Below are positions 1 through 8,460 of a stretch of 64,000 nucleotides of DNA, piece after piece (within the stretch, counting starts at the first letter, position 1; the number at the start of each line of letters is the position of its first letter). This DNA comes from Gulosibacter molinativorax. GTDB taxonomy: Bacteria; Actinomycetota; Actinomycetes; Actinomycetales; Microbacteriaceae. The notes below the pieces were generated by a model. That model was not told where the DNA came from. It saw only the letters and a list, made by a program, of their open reading frames with translations, and did not search any database. The translations under genes and the position numbers were made by a program. The stretch covers positions 310,001-374,000 of the forward strand of contig NZ_CP028426.1 of the NCBI RefSeq assembly GCF_003010915.2. The letters run 5' to 3'.

Positions 1-2450
1 TACCGGTCGTGCTCATGGGGCTGTCGTTCTGGCTTTTCCGTCACCCCGCCTCCGTGGACGACAATAACCGGGTAATGCTCGGACTCGCGATGGCACTGTT
101 CAGTGCTTGCGCGATCTGTCACCTGCACGCGGGCCAGCCGCAGCCGGCGATGGGCATGCCGGAGCTCGCCAAGGCGGGTGGCGTATTTGGGTGGATGATC
201 GGGGCACCCCTCGGGTTTCTCATCACGCCGATTCCCGCGACCGTTCTGCTCGCGCTGATTTTCATCCTTTCCCTCTTTGTCATCACGAAGACCCCGCCCA
301 GGCAGCTGCCGCGGCGCATCCGCGACGGCTGGAACTGGCTCGTGGGCGTGGACCATGCCGACACCAAGGGCTCATCGAAGGCTTCGGGCGAGGGCGAGGA
401 GGACGCCGCGCGTCCGGATCGCGAGCGAGAGCAGGTGCCCTGGTGGCGCCGAAACGAATCGGGCCGCGAAGTCGATCCTGCCTACGACACCCCGCTGGTG
501 GACCCGGACAATCGCGAGGGCGCCGACGAGCTCACCGATCTGTTCGGCGCCGACGACGCGGCGACCAGGGTCATGCCGAGCGGCAAGGGTCGCGGCAAGA
601 AGCGCAAGCAGCAGCCTGAGTCGGAGCCGACGCTCGATTTCCAGGCCGAGCAAGAGCAGCCGACCGAGGTGCTGTCGACCTCGGCGCAGACCCTCGCGCA
701 GAGCCCAACGGACACGGCCGAACTTCCGCCGCGACCTGCGGAGGCGGCAGGTGGAAGCGCATCCGGTGAGCCGAGTGAGGCCGACGCCCTCGCCGCGGTT
801 GAAGAAGACGAGACCGCGAACTGGGACACCCGCGCCGAGGAAGCGGACGACGAATACGAGCTGCCCGAGACGCAGCAGTTCCTCAAGCGCGGCGAGCCCG
901 CGCGCACCCGCACCGAGGCGAACGATGAGACGATCGCCGCGCTCAACCAGACGTTCCAGTCCTTCAAGGTGGATGCGAAGGTCACCGGCTTCTCTCGCGG
1001 ACCGACGGTCACGCGCTATGAGGTCGAGGTGGCGCCGGGCACCAAGGTCGAGAAGGTCACCCAACTGACCAAGAACATCGCGTATGCCGTGCGCTCGAAT
1101 CAGGTGCGCATCCTCTCGCCGATTCCGGGGAAGTCGGCCATCGGCGTAGAGATCCCGAATAGCGACCGCGAGGTTGTCCGGCTCGGTGACGTGCTGAGCT
1201 CGCAGAAGGCGATCAAGGCGACGCACCCCATGACCATCGGCGTGGGTAAGGATGTTGAGGGCGGGTTTGTGCTCGCGAACCTCGCGAAGATGCCGCACTT
1301 GCTCGTCGCCGGTTCCACAGGTTCCGGTAAGTCGAGCTTCGTGAACTCGATGATCGTGTCGCTCCTGACGCGATCGAAGCCCTCCGAGGTGCGCATGGTG
1401 CTGGTCGACCCGAAGCGCGTGGAACTTACGCCGTATTCGGGTGTGCCGCACCTTATTACTCCGATCATCACGAATCCCAAGAAGGCCGCGGAGGCGCTGC
1501 AGTGGGTCGTGAAGGAAATGGAGATGCGCTACGACGACCTCGAGAACTTCGGTTTCCGCCACGTCGACGACTTCAACGCCGCGATTCGCGCGGGCGAGGT
1601 TCAGGTCCCGGAAGGCTCGAAGCGAAAACTCAAGCCGTACCCGTACCTCCTCGTGGTCGTCGATGAGCTTGCCGAGCTCATGATGGTCGCGCCGCGCGAT
1701 GTTGAAGACTCGATCGTGCGCATCACGCAGCTCGCGCGTGCGGCCGGAATCCACCTTGTGCTTGCGACGCAGCGCCCGTCGGTCGACGTCGTCACGGGTC
1801 TGATCAAGGCCAACGTGCCGTCGCGCCTCGCGTTCGCGGTGACGAGTTCGACCGACTCGCGAGTCATCCTCGACCAGGTCGGCGCGGAGGCGCTCATCGG
1901 TCAGGGTGACGCGCTGTTCTCGCCCGCGGGCCAGAAGCCGATCCGTGTGCAGGGTGCGTGGGTCGACGACGACGAGATCAACAAGGTCGTCCGCCACGTC
2001 AAGGAGCAGGCACAGCCCGAGTACCGCACCGATATCAACGCGCCCGCCGAGAAGCGTGAGATCGATTCGGACATCGGCGACGATCTCGAGCCGCTGCTCG
2101 CCGCAGCGGAGCTCGTGATCACCTCGCAGTTCGGGTCGACATCGATGCTGCAGCGGAAACTGCGCGTTGGCTTCGCGAAGGCCGGCCGACTCATGGACCT
2201 CATGGAATCCCGCGAGATCGTCGGGCCCTCCGAGGGCTCGAAGGCGCGCGAGGTTTTGCGCACGCCCGAGGAGCTCCCGCAGGTGCTCGCGATGATTCGC
2301 GGCGACGAGCCGCCGGCGAGCGCTGCCGAACCCGAGTACGAGGGCCCCGAGGATCTCGTGGCCGCCCAATACGAGGGTCTCGAGGAGGTTGAGGGCGGTT
2401 CGGATTCGGAAGACAACGAAGACGCCTGGGGCCTCACGGGACGCGAATAG
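1..2450 (+). CDS. ftsK: DNA translocase FtsK (5' truncated by window edge)
   Basis: This is a hexameric DNA pump at the division septum that moves chromosome termini and aligns them for XerCD recombination. The visible part (813 residues from the first in-frame GTG at 9) opens inside the N-terminal membrane domain, with two hydrophobic segments before about residue 95. An acidic linker follows to about residue 300. The motor comes next: Walker A GSTGSGKS at residues 435-442 and Walker [13 protein letters not shown] near 545. The C-terminal gamma (KOPS-reading) domain contains [20 protein letters not shown]. The open frame continues to base 3 without a stop, so the true start lies upstream. 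The stop is 16 nt before pgsA. Confidence 0.96.
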   Translation, partial: PVVLMGLSFWLFRHPASVDDNNRVMLGLAMALFSACAICHLHAGQPQPAMGMPELAKAGGVFGWMIGAPLGFLITPIPATVLLALIFILSLFVITKTPPRQLPRRIRDGWNWLVGVDHADTKGSSKASGEGEEDAARPDREREQVPWWRRNESGREVDPAYDTPLVDPDNREGADELTDLFGADDAATRVMPSGKGRGKKRKQQPESEPTLDFQAEQEQPTEVLSTSAQTLAQSPTDTAELPPRPAEAAGGSASGEPSEADALAAVEEDETANWDTRAEEADDEYELPETQQFLKRGEPARTRTEANDETIAALNQTFQSFKVDAKVTGFSRGPTVTRYEVEVAPGTKVEKVTQLTKNIAYAVRSNQVRILSPIPGKSAIGVEIPNSDREVVRLGDVLSSQKAIKATHPMTIGVGKDVEGGFVLANLAKMPHLLVAGSTGSGKSSFVNSMIVSLLTRSKPSEVRMVLVDPKRVELTPYSGVPHLITPIITNPKKAAEALQWVVKEMEMRYDDLENFGFRHVDDFNAAIRAGEVQVPEGSKRKLKPYPYLLVVVDELAELMMVAPRDVEDSIVRITQLARAAGIHLVLATQRPSVDVVTGLIKANVPSRLAFAVTSSTDSRVILDQVGAEALIGQGDALFSPAGQKPIRVQGAWVDDDEINKVVRHVKEQAQPEYRTDINAPAEKREIDSDIGDDLEPLLAAAELVITSQFGSTSMLQRKLRVGFAKAGRLMDLMESREIVGPSEGSKAREVLRTPEELPQVLAMIRGDEPPASAAEPEYEGPEDLVAAQYEGLEEVEGGSDSEDNEDAWGLTGRE

Positions 2451-2466
2451 CGCGAGGAGCAGCGCA

Positions 2467-3069
2467 TTGACTAGGCGCGTGTGGAGCCGTGGCGAGGGCC
2501 CGGTCAGTGTGTGGGCCGTGCCCAACATCATCACGATCGTGCGCATCCTCTTTGTGCCCGCCCTCGTGTGGGCCATGGTCGCGGATGCGGGTGCTGGCGG
2601 TCCGTTGCGCTGGGTCGCGCTCGCCCTCTTCGTGGTTGGCATTGGGTCGGATGCGATCGACGGGCACCTCGCCCGCAGCCGGAACCTGATCAGTGACTTC
2701 GGCAAGATCCTCGACCCGATCGCGGACAAGGCGCTCACCGGGGCGGCGCTCATCGTGCTGTCCTACCTCGGCGAGCTGCCCTGGTGGGTGACCGGGCTCA
2801 TCCTGCTGCGCGAGATTGGCATCACGATCTGGCGCCTGATCGAGGTGCGTCGCATCGTGCTCCCCGCGGGCCGCGGCGGCAAGCTCAAGACGGTCGTCCA
2901 GGCGGTCGCGATCTCGCTCGCGATCGCGCCGTTCCCAGCGCTGCTCGGCGACTGGATGCACTGGGTCAATACGGCCCTCATGTCGCTCGCGTTCATCCTC
3001 ACGATTTGGTCGGGAATCGACTATCTCGTGCGGGCATACTTTCCCAAGAAGTCCAACGAAGTGAACTGA
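2467..3069 (+). CDS. pgsA: CDP-diacylglycerol--glycerol-3-phosphate 3-phosphatidyltransferase
   Basis: This membrane enzyme makes phosphatidylglycerol phosphate, the committed step to phosphatidylglycerol and cardiolipin. The complete CDP-alcohol phosphotransferase signature DG-x2-AR-x8-G-x3-D-x3-D is visible (D65, G66, A69, R70, G79, D83, D87), with four or more hydrophobic segments around it. I chose the TTG at 2467 because GAGGAG at 2454-2459 is correctly spaced, giving 200 aa, the usual family length; the longer open frame from 2389 would run inside ftsK. It sits between ftsK and cinA, a standard actinobacterial order. Homologous CDP-alcohol transferases cannot be fully separated by motif alone, but size and context favour PgsA. 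Confidence 0.92.
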   Translation: MTRRVWSRGEGPVSVWAVPNIITIVRILFVPALVWAMVADAGAGGPLRWVALALFVVGIGSDAIDGHLARSRNLISDFGKILDPIADKALTGAALIVLSYLGELPWWVTGLILLREIGITIWRLIEVRRIVLPAGRGGKLKTVVQAVAISLAIAPFPALLGDWMHWVNTALMSLAFILTIWSGIDYLVRAYFPKKSNEVN

Positions 3070-3085
3070 GCCGAGAGGGATTGCC

Positions 3086-3811
3086 TTGACATCAGACCAC
3101 GCATTCGAGCCGAACGCGGGACACTCCGAAGAAGCCAAAGTTATACCGGCGATCACCACCGATGACATGGCCGCCGAGGGCGATGCCCAAGCGGCTGCCG
3201 ACGCGAGTGGGGTTGAGCCCGTCCAGGAAGCAGCGGGGGAGGTCACTCCTCCCGAGCGTCCGACGCACAGCACCGTGAATGAACCGTCTGCGCAGACGCT
3301 CGAGCTCGCGAAACTCCTGCTCGAGGCGAACCTGACGATCGCGGTCGCGGAGTCGCTGACAGGTGGCGCCCTCGGTGCTGAGATCGTCCGCGTGCCGGGC
3401 ATTTCGGGGTCGTTTCTCGGCGGCATCATCTCGTACCAGGACGACATCAAGCACGACCTGCTCGGCGTGGACAAGCGGTTGCTCAAGGAACACGGCGCGG
3501 TGCATCGAGACGTGGCCTTGCAGATGGCGCAGGGCGTGCGAAAGAAATTCAAGATGTTTGGTCGGAACGCAGACATCGGTGTCTCGACTACTGGCGTTGC
3601 AGGCCCCGAACCCTCGTCGAAGGATCAGCCCGCCGGAACCGTGTTCGTTGGCGTGTCGTCGCTGTGGGGCGATCACGTCTCCCAGCTGGACTTTTCTAAT
3701 CTCGTGCGCGAGAACGATCCGGTCGGCTCGCGGCAGCGCATCCGCTTCGCCACGATCGAGTCCGCGATCTTTAACGTCATCGAGCATCTTGCGAATCAAG
3801 CAGAACTCTGA
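3086..3811 (+). CDS. cinA: CinA C-terminal-domain protein, nicotinamide-nucleotide amidase
   Basis: The PncC/CinA-C family deamidates NMN to nicotinate mononucleotide in the pyridine nucleotide salvage cycle; the gene is often next to recA. The family core is clear from about residue 68: AESLTGGALGAEIVRVPG, then GGIISYQ and STTGVAGPEPS. The N-terminal MoCF-like half of full CinA is absent. The first 65 residues are acidic and low-complexity, so the true start may be the internal in-frame GTG at 3272 rather than the TTG at 3086. GAGAGGGA at 3073-3080 supports the TTG. The stop codon is embedded in a terminator-like hairpin. Confidence 0.88.
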   Translation: MTSDHAFEPNAGHSEEAKVIPAITTDDMAAEGDAQAAADASGVEPVQEAAGEVTPPERPTHSTVNEPSAQTLELAKLLLEANLTIAVAESLTGGALGAEIVRVPGISGSFLGGIISYQDDIKHDLLGVDKRLLKEHGAVHRDVALQMAQGVRKKFKMFGRNADIGVSTTGVAGPEPSSKDQPAGTVFVGVSSLWGDHVSQLDFSNLVRENDPVGSRQRIRFATIESAIFNVIEHLANQAEL

Positions 3812-3840
3812 ACATTCGCCGGTGGCAGGGAATGTTTTTT
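3811..3840 (+). terminator. Rho-independent terminator after cinA
   Basis: Seven-base perfect inverted repeat AACATTC (3811-3817) / GAATGTT (3830-3836) with a further GCC/GGC inside the loop, followed directly by a run of six T (3835-3840). It begins in the last base of the cinA stop codon and isolates clgR from the upstream operon. Confidence 0.7.
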
Positions 3841-3904
3841 GTCGGGGCCCCGTTGTACACTCCATGAGCCTCAGCAATGCAACTTCGAGAAAAGGAGGTT
3901 CCGC

Positions 3905-4237
3905 ATGGTGCTAGTCCGTCATGAAATGGGAGAGGTGCTCCGGAACGTCCGTCTGCGTAAGGGCGCAACACTCCGGCAAGTCGCTGGTCGCGCATCCGTC
4001 GCGCTTGGGTATCTCTCTGAGATCGAGCGCGGTCAGAAGGAAGCGTCGAGCGAGATTCTTGCTTCGGTAGCGAGCGCGCTTGACACGCCCCTGTCCCAGA
4101 TCTATCACGAGGTAGGTAACCGCCTCCTCGCGCACGAGGAACACGAGCTTCGCGAGCAGCGCCTCGCCGGTGTCATCCCTGACACCGTGCCCGACGACCT
4201 CCTCCGTTCGCACAAGGAACCCGTCGGCGCTCACTGA
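3905..4237 (+). CDS. clgR: XRE-family helix-turn-helix regulator, ClgR-like
   Basis: A 110-residue DNA-binding protein. The HTH lies at about residues 8-62, with the recognition segment LRQVAGRASVALGYLSEIERG. In corynebacteria and mycobacteria the ClgR regulator in this setting activates clp protease and stress genes; the function here is transferred from family and position. The start is the ATG at 3905, preceded by a near-perfect AAAGGAGG (3892-3899). A -10-like TACACT occurs at about 3856, downstream of the cinA terminator, so it probably has its own promoter. The short C-terminal tail, rich in His and Glu, is typical of the family. Another XRE regulator with the same size cannot be excluded. 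Confidence 0.78.
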   Translation: MVLVRHEMGEVLRNVRLRKGATLRQVAGRASVALGYLSEIERGQKEASSEILASVASALDTPLSQIYHEVGNRLLAHEEHELREQRLAGVIPDTVPDDLLRSHKEPVGAH

Positions 4238-4259
4238 GAGCGACGCCGGTCCTAATGGT

Positions 4260-4300
4260 CGAAAGCGCTTCGTTGCGATTCCCGCAACGGAGCGCTTTCG
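4260..4300 (+). terminator. Strong hairpin after clgR
   Basis: Ten-base arm CGAAAGCGCT (4260-4269) pairs with 4291-4300, and inner arms CGTTGCG (4271-4277) pair with 4283-4289, leaving a 5-nt loop. The tail CGTTTCCC is only weakly T-rich. It ends 11 nt before the -10 of the next gene. Confidence 0.6.
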
Positions 4301-4310
4301 CGTTTCCCAG

Positions 4311-4316
4311 TACGAT
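4311..4316 (+). promoter_or_regulatory. -10 box of DUF3046 gene (leaderless)
   Basis: TACGAT ends 6 nt before the ATG at 4323 and no Shine-Dalgarno is present, so the start codon is probably the transcript 5' end. Confidence 0.5.
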
Positions 4317-4322
4317 GGCTGG

Positions 4323-4553
4323 ATGCGATTGAGCGAGTTCCAGCGTGCCGTCACCGACGAGTTCGGTGAGGTTTACGGCGCGAGCGTGGTCCGCGATGTC
4401 GTGCTCGATCGGCTCCAGGACCGCACCGCGAAGGAAGCACTCGACGAAGGCGTCGACGCACGCACGGTCTGGGAGGCGCTGTGCGCTGGCATGGGCGTGC
4501 CCAAGGAGCGCTGGTATGGCGTCGGTCGGTTGGATCCGCGGGGCCGCGGCTAG
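4323..4553 (+). CDS. DUF3046 family protein
   Basis: A 76-residue acidic helical protein beginning MRLSEFQRAVTDEFGEVYG and containing GVDARTVWEALCAGMGVPKERWYG, which matches the actinobacterial DUF3046 family found immediately upstream of recA. No biochemical role is established. A longer open frame exists upstream (from 4170) but it runs through the clgR terminator; the leaderless ATG at 4323 gives the conserved N terminus. Its fixed position next to recA suggests, but does not prove, a link to DNA metabolism. Confidence 0.8.
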   Translation: MRLSEFQRAVTDEFGEVYGASVVRDVVLDRLQDRTAKEALDEGVDARTVWEALCAGMGVPKERWYGVGRLDPRGRG

Positions 4554-4598
4554 CGCTGACCAGTCACTTATCAATTTCGACACGCCTGCCGAAATTCA

Positions 4599-4614
4599 TC
4601 GAACAGCTGTTCGA
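4599..4614. promoter_or_regulatory. SOS box (LexA operator) of recA
   Basis: TCGAACAGCTGTTCGA is a perfect 16-bp palindrome fitting the Gram-positive/actinobacterial LexA operator (GAAC-N4-GTTC core). It lies about 200 nt upstream of recA; lexA itself is encoded at 20.8-21.4 kb. Confidence 0.9.
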
Positions 4615-4811
4615 GTAGGTGTAGTGTCATGCGTGTGGTTTGTGGATGACGTGTTCTCCACAGCGGCGGATCCCGCAGACGGAAATGTCGGTGGCTAAAT
4701 CTACGCTGTGGGCACAGGTCGAAAGCGGACCGCCCGCCTTGTCGGAACGCTCTCTATCAGCGAAAGACAGCCTGTAGGCGACAACACCGAAAGCCCTTAA
4801 GGAGCAAGATC

Positions 4812-5867
4812 ATGGCCGCAGCAAAAGATCGTGAAAAGGCACTCGAATCCGCCCTCACCCAGATTGACCGCCACTTCGGCAAGGGATCGGTGATGCGCCT
4901 CGGTAGCGAGGAACGCGCCCCGGTCGACGCGATCCCGACTGGCTCGATTGCGCTGGATGCAGCACTCGGTATCGGTGGTCTGCCGCGGGGCCGCGTCGTG
5001 GAGATCTACGGACCGGAATCCTCAGGTAAGACGACGGTCGCACTCCACGCGATCGCGAATGTGCAGCGCGAAGGCGGCATCGCGGCGTTCATCGACGCCG
5101 AGCACGCGCTCGACCCGGAATACGCCAAGAAGCTCGGCGTCAATATCGACGAACTGCTTGTATCGCAGCCCGACACGGGTGAGCAGGCGCTTGAGATCAC
5201 CGACATGCTCGTGCGCTCCGGGGCGATTGACCTCATTGTCATCGACTCGGTGGCCGCGCTCGTGCCCCGCGCCGAGATCGAGGGCGAGATGGGTGACTCG
5301 CACGTTGGCCTGCAGGCACGCCTCATGTCGCAGGCGCTGCGTAAGCTCACCGGTGGCCTCAACACCAGCAAGACAACCGCGATCTTCATCAACCAGCTCC
5401 GTGAGAAAATCGGTGTCTTCTTCGGCAGCCCCGAGACGACGGCCGGTGGTAAGGCCCTCAAGTTCTATGCTTCGGTGCGCCTCGACATTCGTCGCATCGA
5501 GACGCTGAAGGACTCGGGTGACGCCGTCGGTAACCGCACCCGCGTGAAGGTCGTGAAGAACAAGATGGCTCCGCCGTTCAAGCAGGCCGAGTTCGACATT
5601 CTGTTCGGCCACGGCATCTCTCGCGAAGGTTCGCTAATCGACTTCGGCGTGGAACACGGCATCGTGCAGAAGTCGGGCTCGTGGTTCACCTATGACGGCG
5701 ACCAGCTCGGGCAGGGCAAGGAAAACGTGCGCCGCTTCCTGGTTGAAAACGCGGACGTTGCCGACGAGATCGAGCACAAGATTCTCGTGCAGCTCGGCAT
5801 CCGCGAGGGCGAGGCCGAGCCCATCGTGGATAGCGAGACCGGCGAGATCGTCGAACTCGGCGCCTAA
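4812..5867 (+). CDS. recA: Recombinase RecA
   Basis: RecA forms the ATP-dependent strand-exchange filament and is the co-protease that triggers LexA self-cleavage. At 351 aa it is standard length. Walker A GPESSGKT is at residues 67-74, followed by the conserved [15 protein letters not shown] and the L2-region segment [25 protein letters not shown]. No intein is present. The start is supported by AAGGAGC upstream of the ATG. Expression should be SOS-inducible through the palindromic box at 4599-4614. recX follows after 9 nt, the usual pairing. Confidence 0.99.
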   Translation: MAAAKDREKALESALTQIDRHFGKGSVMRLGSEERAPVDAIPTGSIALDAALGIGGLPRGRVVEIYGPESSGKTTVALHAIANVQREGGIAAFIDAEHALDPEYAKKLGVNIDELLVSQPDTGEQALEITDMLVRSGAIDLIVIDSVAALVPRAEIEGEMGDSHVGLQARLMSQALRKLTGGLNTSKTTAIFINQLREKIGVFFGSPETTAGGKALKFYASVRLDIRRIETLKDSGDAVGNRTRVKVVKNKMAPPFKQAEFDILFGHGISREGSLIDFGVEHGIVQKSGSWFTYDGDQLGQGKENVRRFLVENADVADEIEHKILVQLGIREGEAEPIVDSETGEIVELGA

Positions 5868-5876
5868 TCGTCCGCG

Positions 5877-6701
5877 ATGCGAAACGAACAAGACGGCCTC
5901 GCCGAGGTCATCGCGTTCCCCGGCAACAAAGCTGCGTCAGGCGATCGACAGGATCGCCTGGCGCAGCTGCGTGCTCGGATGCTCGAAACCGAGAACGATT
6001 TTGTGCCGAACGCCCCCAAGGATGCGCGTGACGGTGCCCCTGAGATCGGGCCGGAGTCGAGCGAGACAAGTGTCACGCCAGAGACGCGCGACAAAAGGGA
6101 CACGCGCATCACGCGCGACACGCGTCCGGCCAGTCCGGGCCCGCGATTCGTGCCCACCAGCTCGCTGCGCGCAGACTCGTCTCCGTCGGCTTCACGCCAC
6201 TCAAACGTCGCGCGAATGCCGGGTGTGTCAGAGCACGACGAGATTGATGCTGATGCCGCGAACGACCTCCTCGTGCGCGCGCTCGCGCGCAGCCCGAAAT
6301 CGGTGAGTGAAGCGGACCGCTTCCTGGCCGAACGGACCGAGCTTGGGGCTCGTGAACGCGAAGCGATCATCAACCGGATGCTCGACCTCGGTTACCTTGA
6401 CGACGCGCGACTTGCCGAGCAGTTGGTGTCGGGTTCACTGAGCCGAAAGGGCCTTGGGCACGGCGGCATGACCCGCGAGCTGCGCAAGCGCGGCATCGAC
6501 GACGGCATCATCCGGGAGGCCCTCGGCAGCATGGACGGTGACGAGGAATTCGAGCGCGCGCTCGAGCTCGCACGGGAGCGCGCGGGACGGTTCCGAGGGC
6601 TGGATTACGAGACGGCCGAGCGCAGGCTCTACGGCTACCTTGCCCGACGCGGTTTCGGCGGCGAGATTGTTCGTCGTGCGGTAAACGCCGCGCTCACGTA
6701 G
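5877..6701 (+). CDS. recX: Regulatory protein RecX
   Basis: RecX binds RecA filaments and limits their ATPase and strand-exchange activity. The RecX fold occupies about residues 80-274, with the helical repeats NDLLVRALARSPKSVSEADRFL, MLDLGYLDDARLAEQLV and GLGHGGMTRELRKRGIDDGII. The first 80 residues are a Thr/Arg/Pro-rich low-complexity extension with no recognisable domain, which makes the protein longer than the 150-200 aa usual for the family. It lies 9 nt after recA and is presumably co-transcribed with it. Confidence 0.9.
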   Translation: MRNEQDGLAEVIAFPGNKAASGDRQDRLAQLRARMLETENDFVPNAPKDARDGAPEIGPESSETSVTPETRDKRDTRITRDTRPASPGPRFVPTSSLRADSSPSASRHSNVARMPGVSEHDEIDADAANDLLVRALARSPKSVSEADRFLAERTELGAREREAIINRMLDLGYLDDARLAEQLVSGSLSRKGLGHGGMTRELRKRGIDDGIIREALGSMDGDEEFERALELARERAGRFRGLDYETAERRLYGYLARRGFGGEIVRRAVNAALT

Positions 6702-6780
6702 TTTGGGCCGTCGATGCCGCGGGTCGGTCCTATGCTAGGGGTCTAACACCTTCGAGCGACGGATTTGAGGCGAAGCTGAA

Positions 6781-8460
6781 TTGGCCCAGCGTGCGGCAGG
6801 CAATGTTTTTGGCACGATAGCGCGGAGAATCTTGCCCCGCGCATCCGACTACAAGGGCCTTCGCCACAGCTGGCGATTTGACCTGACCGCGGGACTCACC
6901 GTGGCCATCGTGGCGCTCCCGCTTGCCCTCGCGTTCGGGATCAGCTCGGGACTTTCGGCATCGGCAGGGCTCGTGACCGCGGTAGTGGCGGGCTTCGTCG
7001 CAGCCATCTTCGGCGGTTCGAATGTCCAGGTGTCGGGGCCGACCGGGGCGATGGCCGTGATCCTCGCGCCCGTCGTCGCGACGTACGGGGCCGAGTCGGT
7101 CCCGCTCCTCGCGATCATGGCTGGCGGGATGCTCGTGATCCTCGGTCTCTTCGGCCTCGGCCGCGTCGTGTCGCTCATCCCCTGGACGGTCGTCGAGGGG
7201 TTCACGCTCGGTATTGCGATTATCATCTTCATGCAGCAGGTGCCGATGGCCTTCGGCATGACGGCGACGGTGGGCATGAACCCGGTTCTTGCCGCGGGCG
7301 AGGCGATCGGCAACGCGGACTGGTCGGTCGCGTGGCAGACGCTCCTCATCGTGGCAATTACCTGGGGGCTCATCCTGGTGCTGCCGCGCATCCACCCGTC
7401 GATTCCCGCGAGCCTGATCGGCGTGGTCGTCGCGACCATCGTCGTGCTGCTCTTCAACATGGGCATCCCGCGCATTGGTGAGCTCCCCTCGGCGCTTGCA
7501 GCACCATCACTTCCCGTGGTTGACGCGGCAACACTCAGTTCGTTGGCCGGGCCCGCCGTGTCCATCGCACTGCTCGCCGCGATCGAGTCGTTGCTCTCTG
7601 CGCGCGTCGCGTCGCGCATGGCCGACACCGGTCCATACGACCCCGATCGAGAGCTGAGCGGTCAGGGGCTGGCGTCCATCGCCTCAGGTCTGTTCGGCGG
7701 CATGCCAGCCACGGGCGCAATCGCGCGCACCGCGGTCAACGTCCGAGCTGGCGCGAGAACGCGAGTGAGCGCAGCGGTCCACGCGCTCCTATTACTTGTC
7801 GTGATCTATGTTGGCGCGAGCCTCGTTTCGATCATCCCGCTGGCGGCGCTCGCAGGCGTGCTTATGGCGACCGCGTCGCGAATGGTTTCGGGGAAAACGA
7901 TCCGTTCGGTGCTGCGCGCGAGCCGGAGCGACATCGTTATCTTCTTCATTACCGCGGCCGTCACGGTCGCTTTCGACCTCATCATCGCCGTCTGGATCGG
8001 GCTCATCGCCGCGGCCGTGGTGGCACTGAAGCACGCAGCCGACCAGGCGGGCGTCCGCCGGGAAGAACTCCCGGGCGAACGGGTTGAGGGCGACGAACGA
8101 ATCGCGCTGGTGCGCATCGACGGCGCGATGTTCTTCGGCGCGGCCGAGAAGCTGCAGCACGAGTTCGATCAGTTCACGGGCATCGAGGTTGTCATTATCC
8201 GGCTCTCGCACCTCGGTGGACTCGACTCGACGGGCGCGAACGCCCTCGTCGAAATCATCGAAACCTTCGAGAAACGTGGCGTGACGGTACTGCTGAAGGG
8301 ACTGCAGCCGCGGCACAAACAGATGGCTGGCGCATTTGGCGTGTACGAGGCGCTGCGCGACGGCAGGCACGCATTCGACACGCTCGAGGACGCGGTCGAA
8401 CACGCGCGCAGCCACATTCGTCGTGGCCCGTGGCGGGGTTCTGTGGCGGCCGTCGACTAA
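6781..8460 (+). CDS. SulP/SLC26-family anion transporter with STAS domain
   Basis: A secondary transporter of sulfate, bicarbonate or other anions; substrate cannot be told from sequence. The 559-residue protein has 10 or more hydrophobic segments between about 30 and 415, including the family core GISSGLSASAGLVTAVVAGF and GSNVQVSGPTGAM. A cytoplasmic STAS domain follows at about 440-545, with LSHLGGLDSTGANALVEIIE. The start is TTG at 6781 with GAGG ten bases upstream; TATGCT at 6731-6736 could be a -10. It opens an accessory block between recX and miaB, and its last 4 nt overlap the 3' end of the convergent ABC-F gene. Confidence 0.9.
   Translation: MAQRAAGNVFGTIARRILPRASDYKGLRHSWRFDLTAGLTVAIVALPLALAFGISSGLSASAGLVTAVVAGFVAAIFGGSNVQVSGPTGAMAVILAPVVATYGAESVPLLAIMAGGMLVILGLFGLGRVVSLIPWTVVEGFTLGIAIIIFMQQVPMAFGMTATVGMNPVLAAGEAIGNADWSVAWQTLLIVAITWGLILVLPRIHPSIPASLIGVVVATIVVLLFNMGIPRIGELPSALAAPSLPVVDAATLSSLAGPAVSIALLAAIESLLSARVASRMADTGPYDPDRELSGQGLASIASGLFGGMPATGAIARTAVNVRAGARTRVSAAVHALLLLVVIYVGASLVSIIPLAALAGVLMATASRMVSGKTIRSVLRASRSDIVIFFITAAVTVAFDLIIAVWIGLIAAAVVALKHAADQAGVRREELPGERVEGDERIALVRIDGAMFFGAAEKLQHEFDQFTGIEVVIIRLSHLGGLDSTGANALVEIIETFEKRGVTVLLKGLQPRHKQMAGAFGVYEALRDGRHAFDTLEDAVEHARSHIRRGPWRGSVAAVD

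Noticed and set aside
372..2753. 793-codon open frame on the minus strand opposite ftsK
   Set aside because: Its composition (Arg, His, Leu-rich, no domain) is that of an antisense shadow of a high-GC gene, and ftsK is certain on the other strand.
3811..3836. ClgR operator (CGC-N5-GCG type) upstream of clgR
   Set aside because: CGCCGGTGGCA lacks the second GCG, and the segment is better explained as the stem of the cinA terminator.
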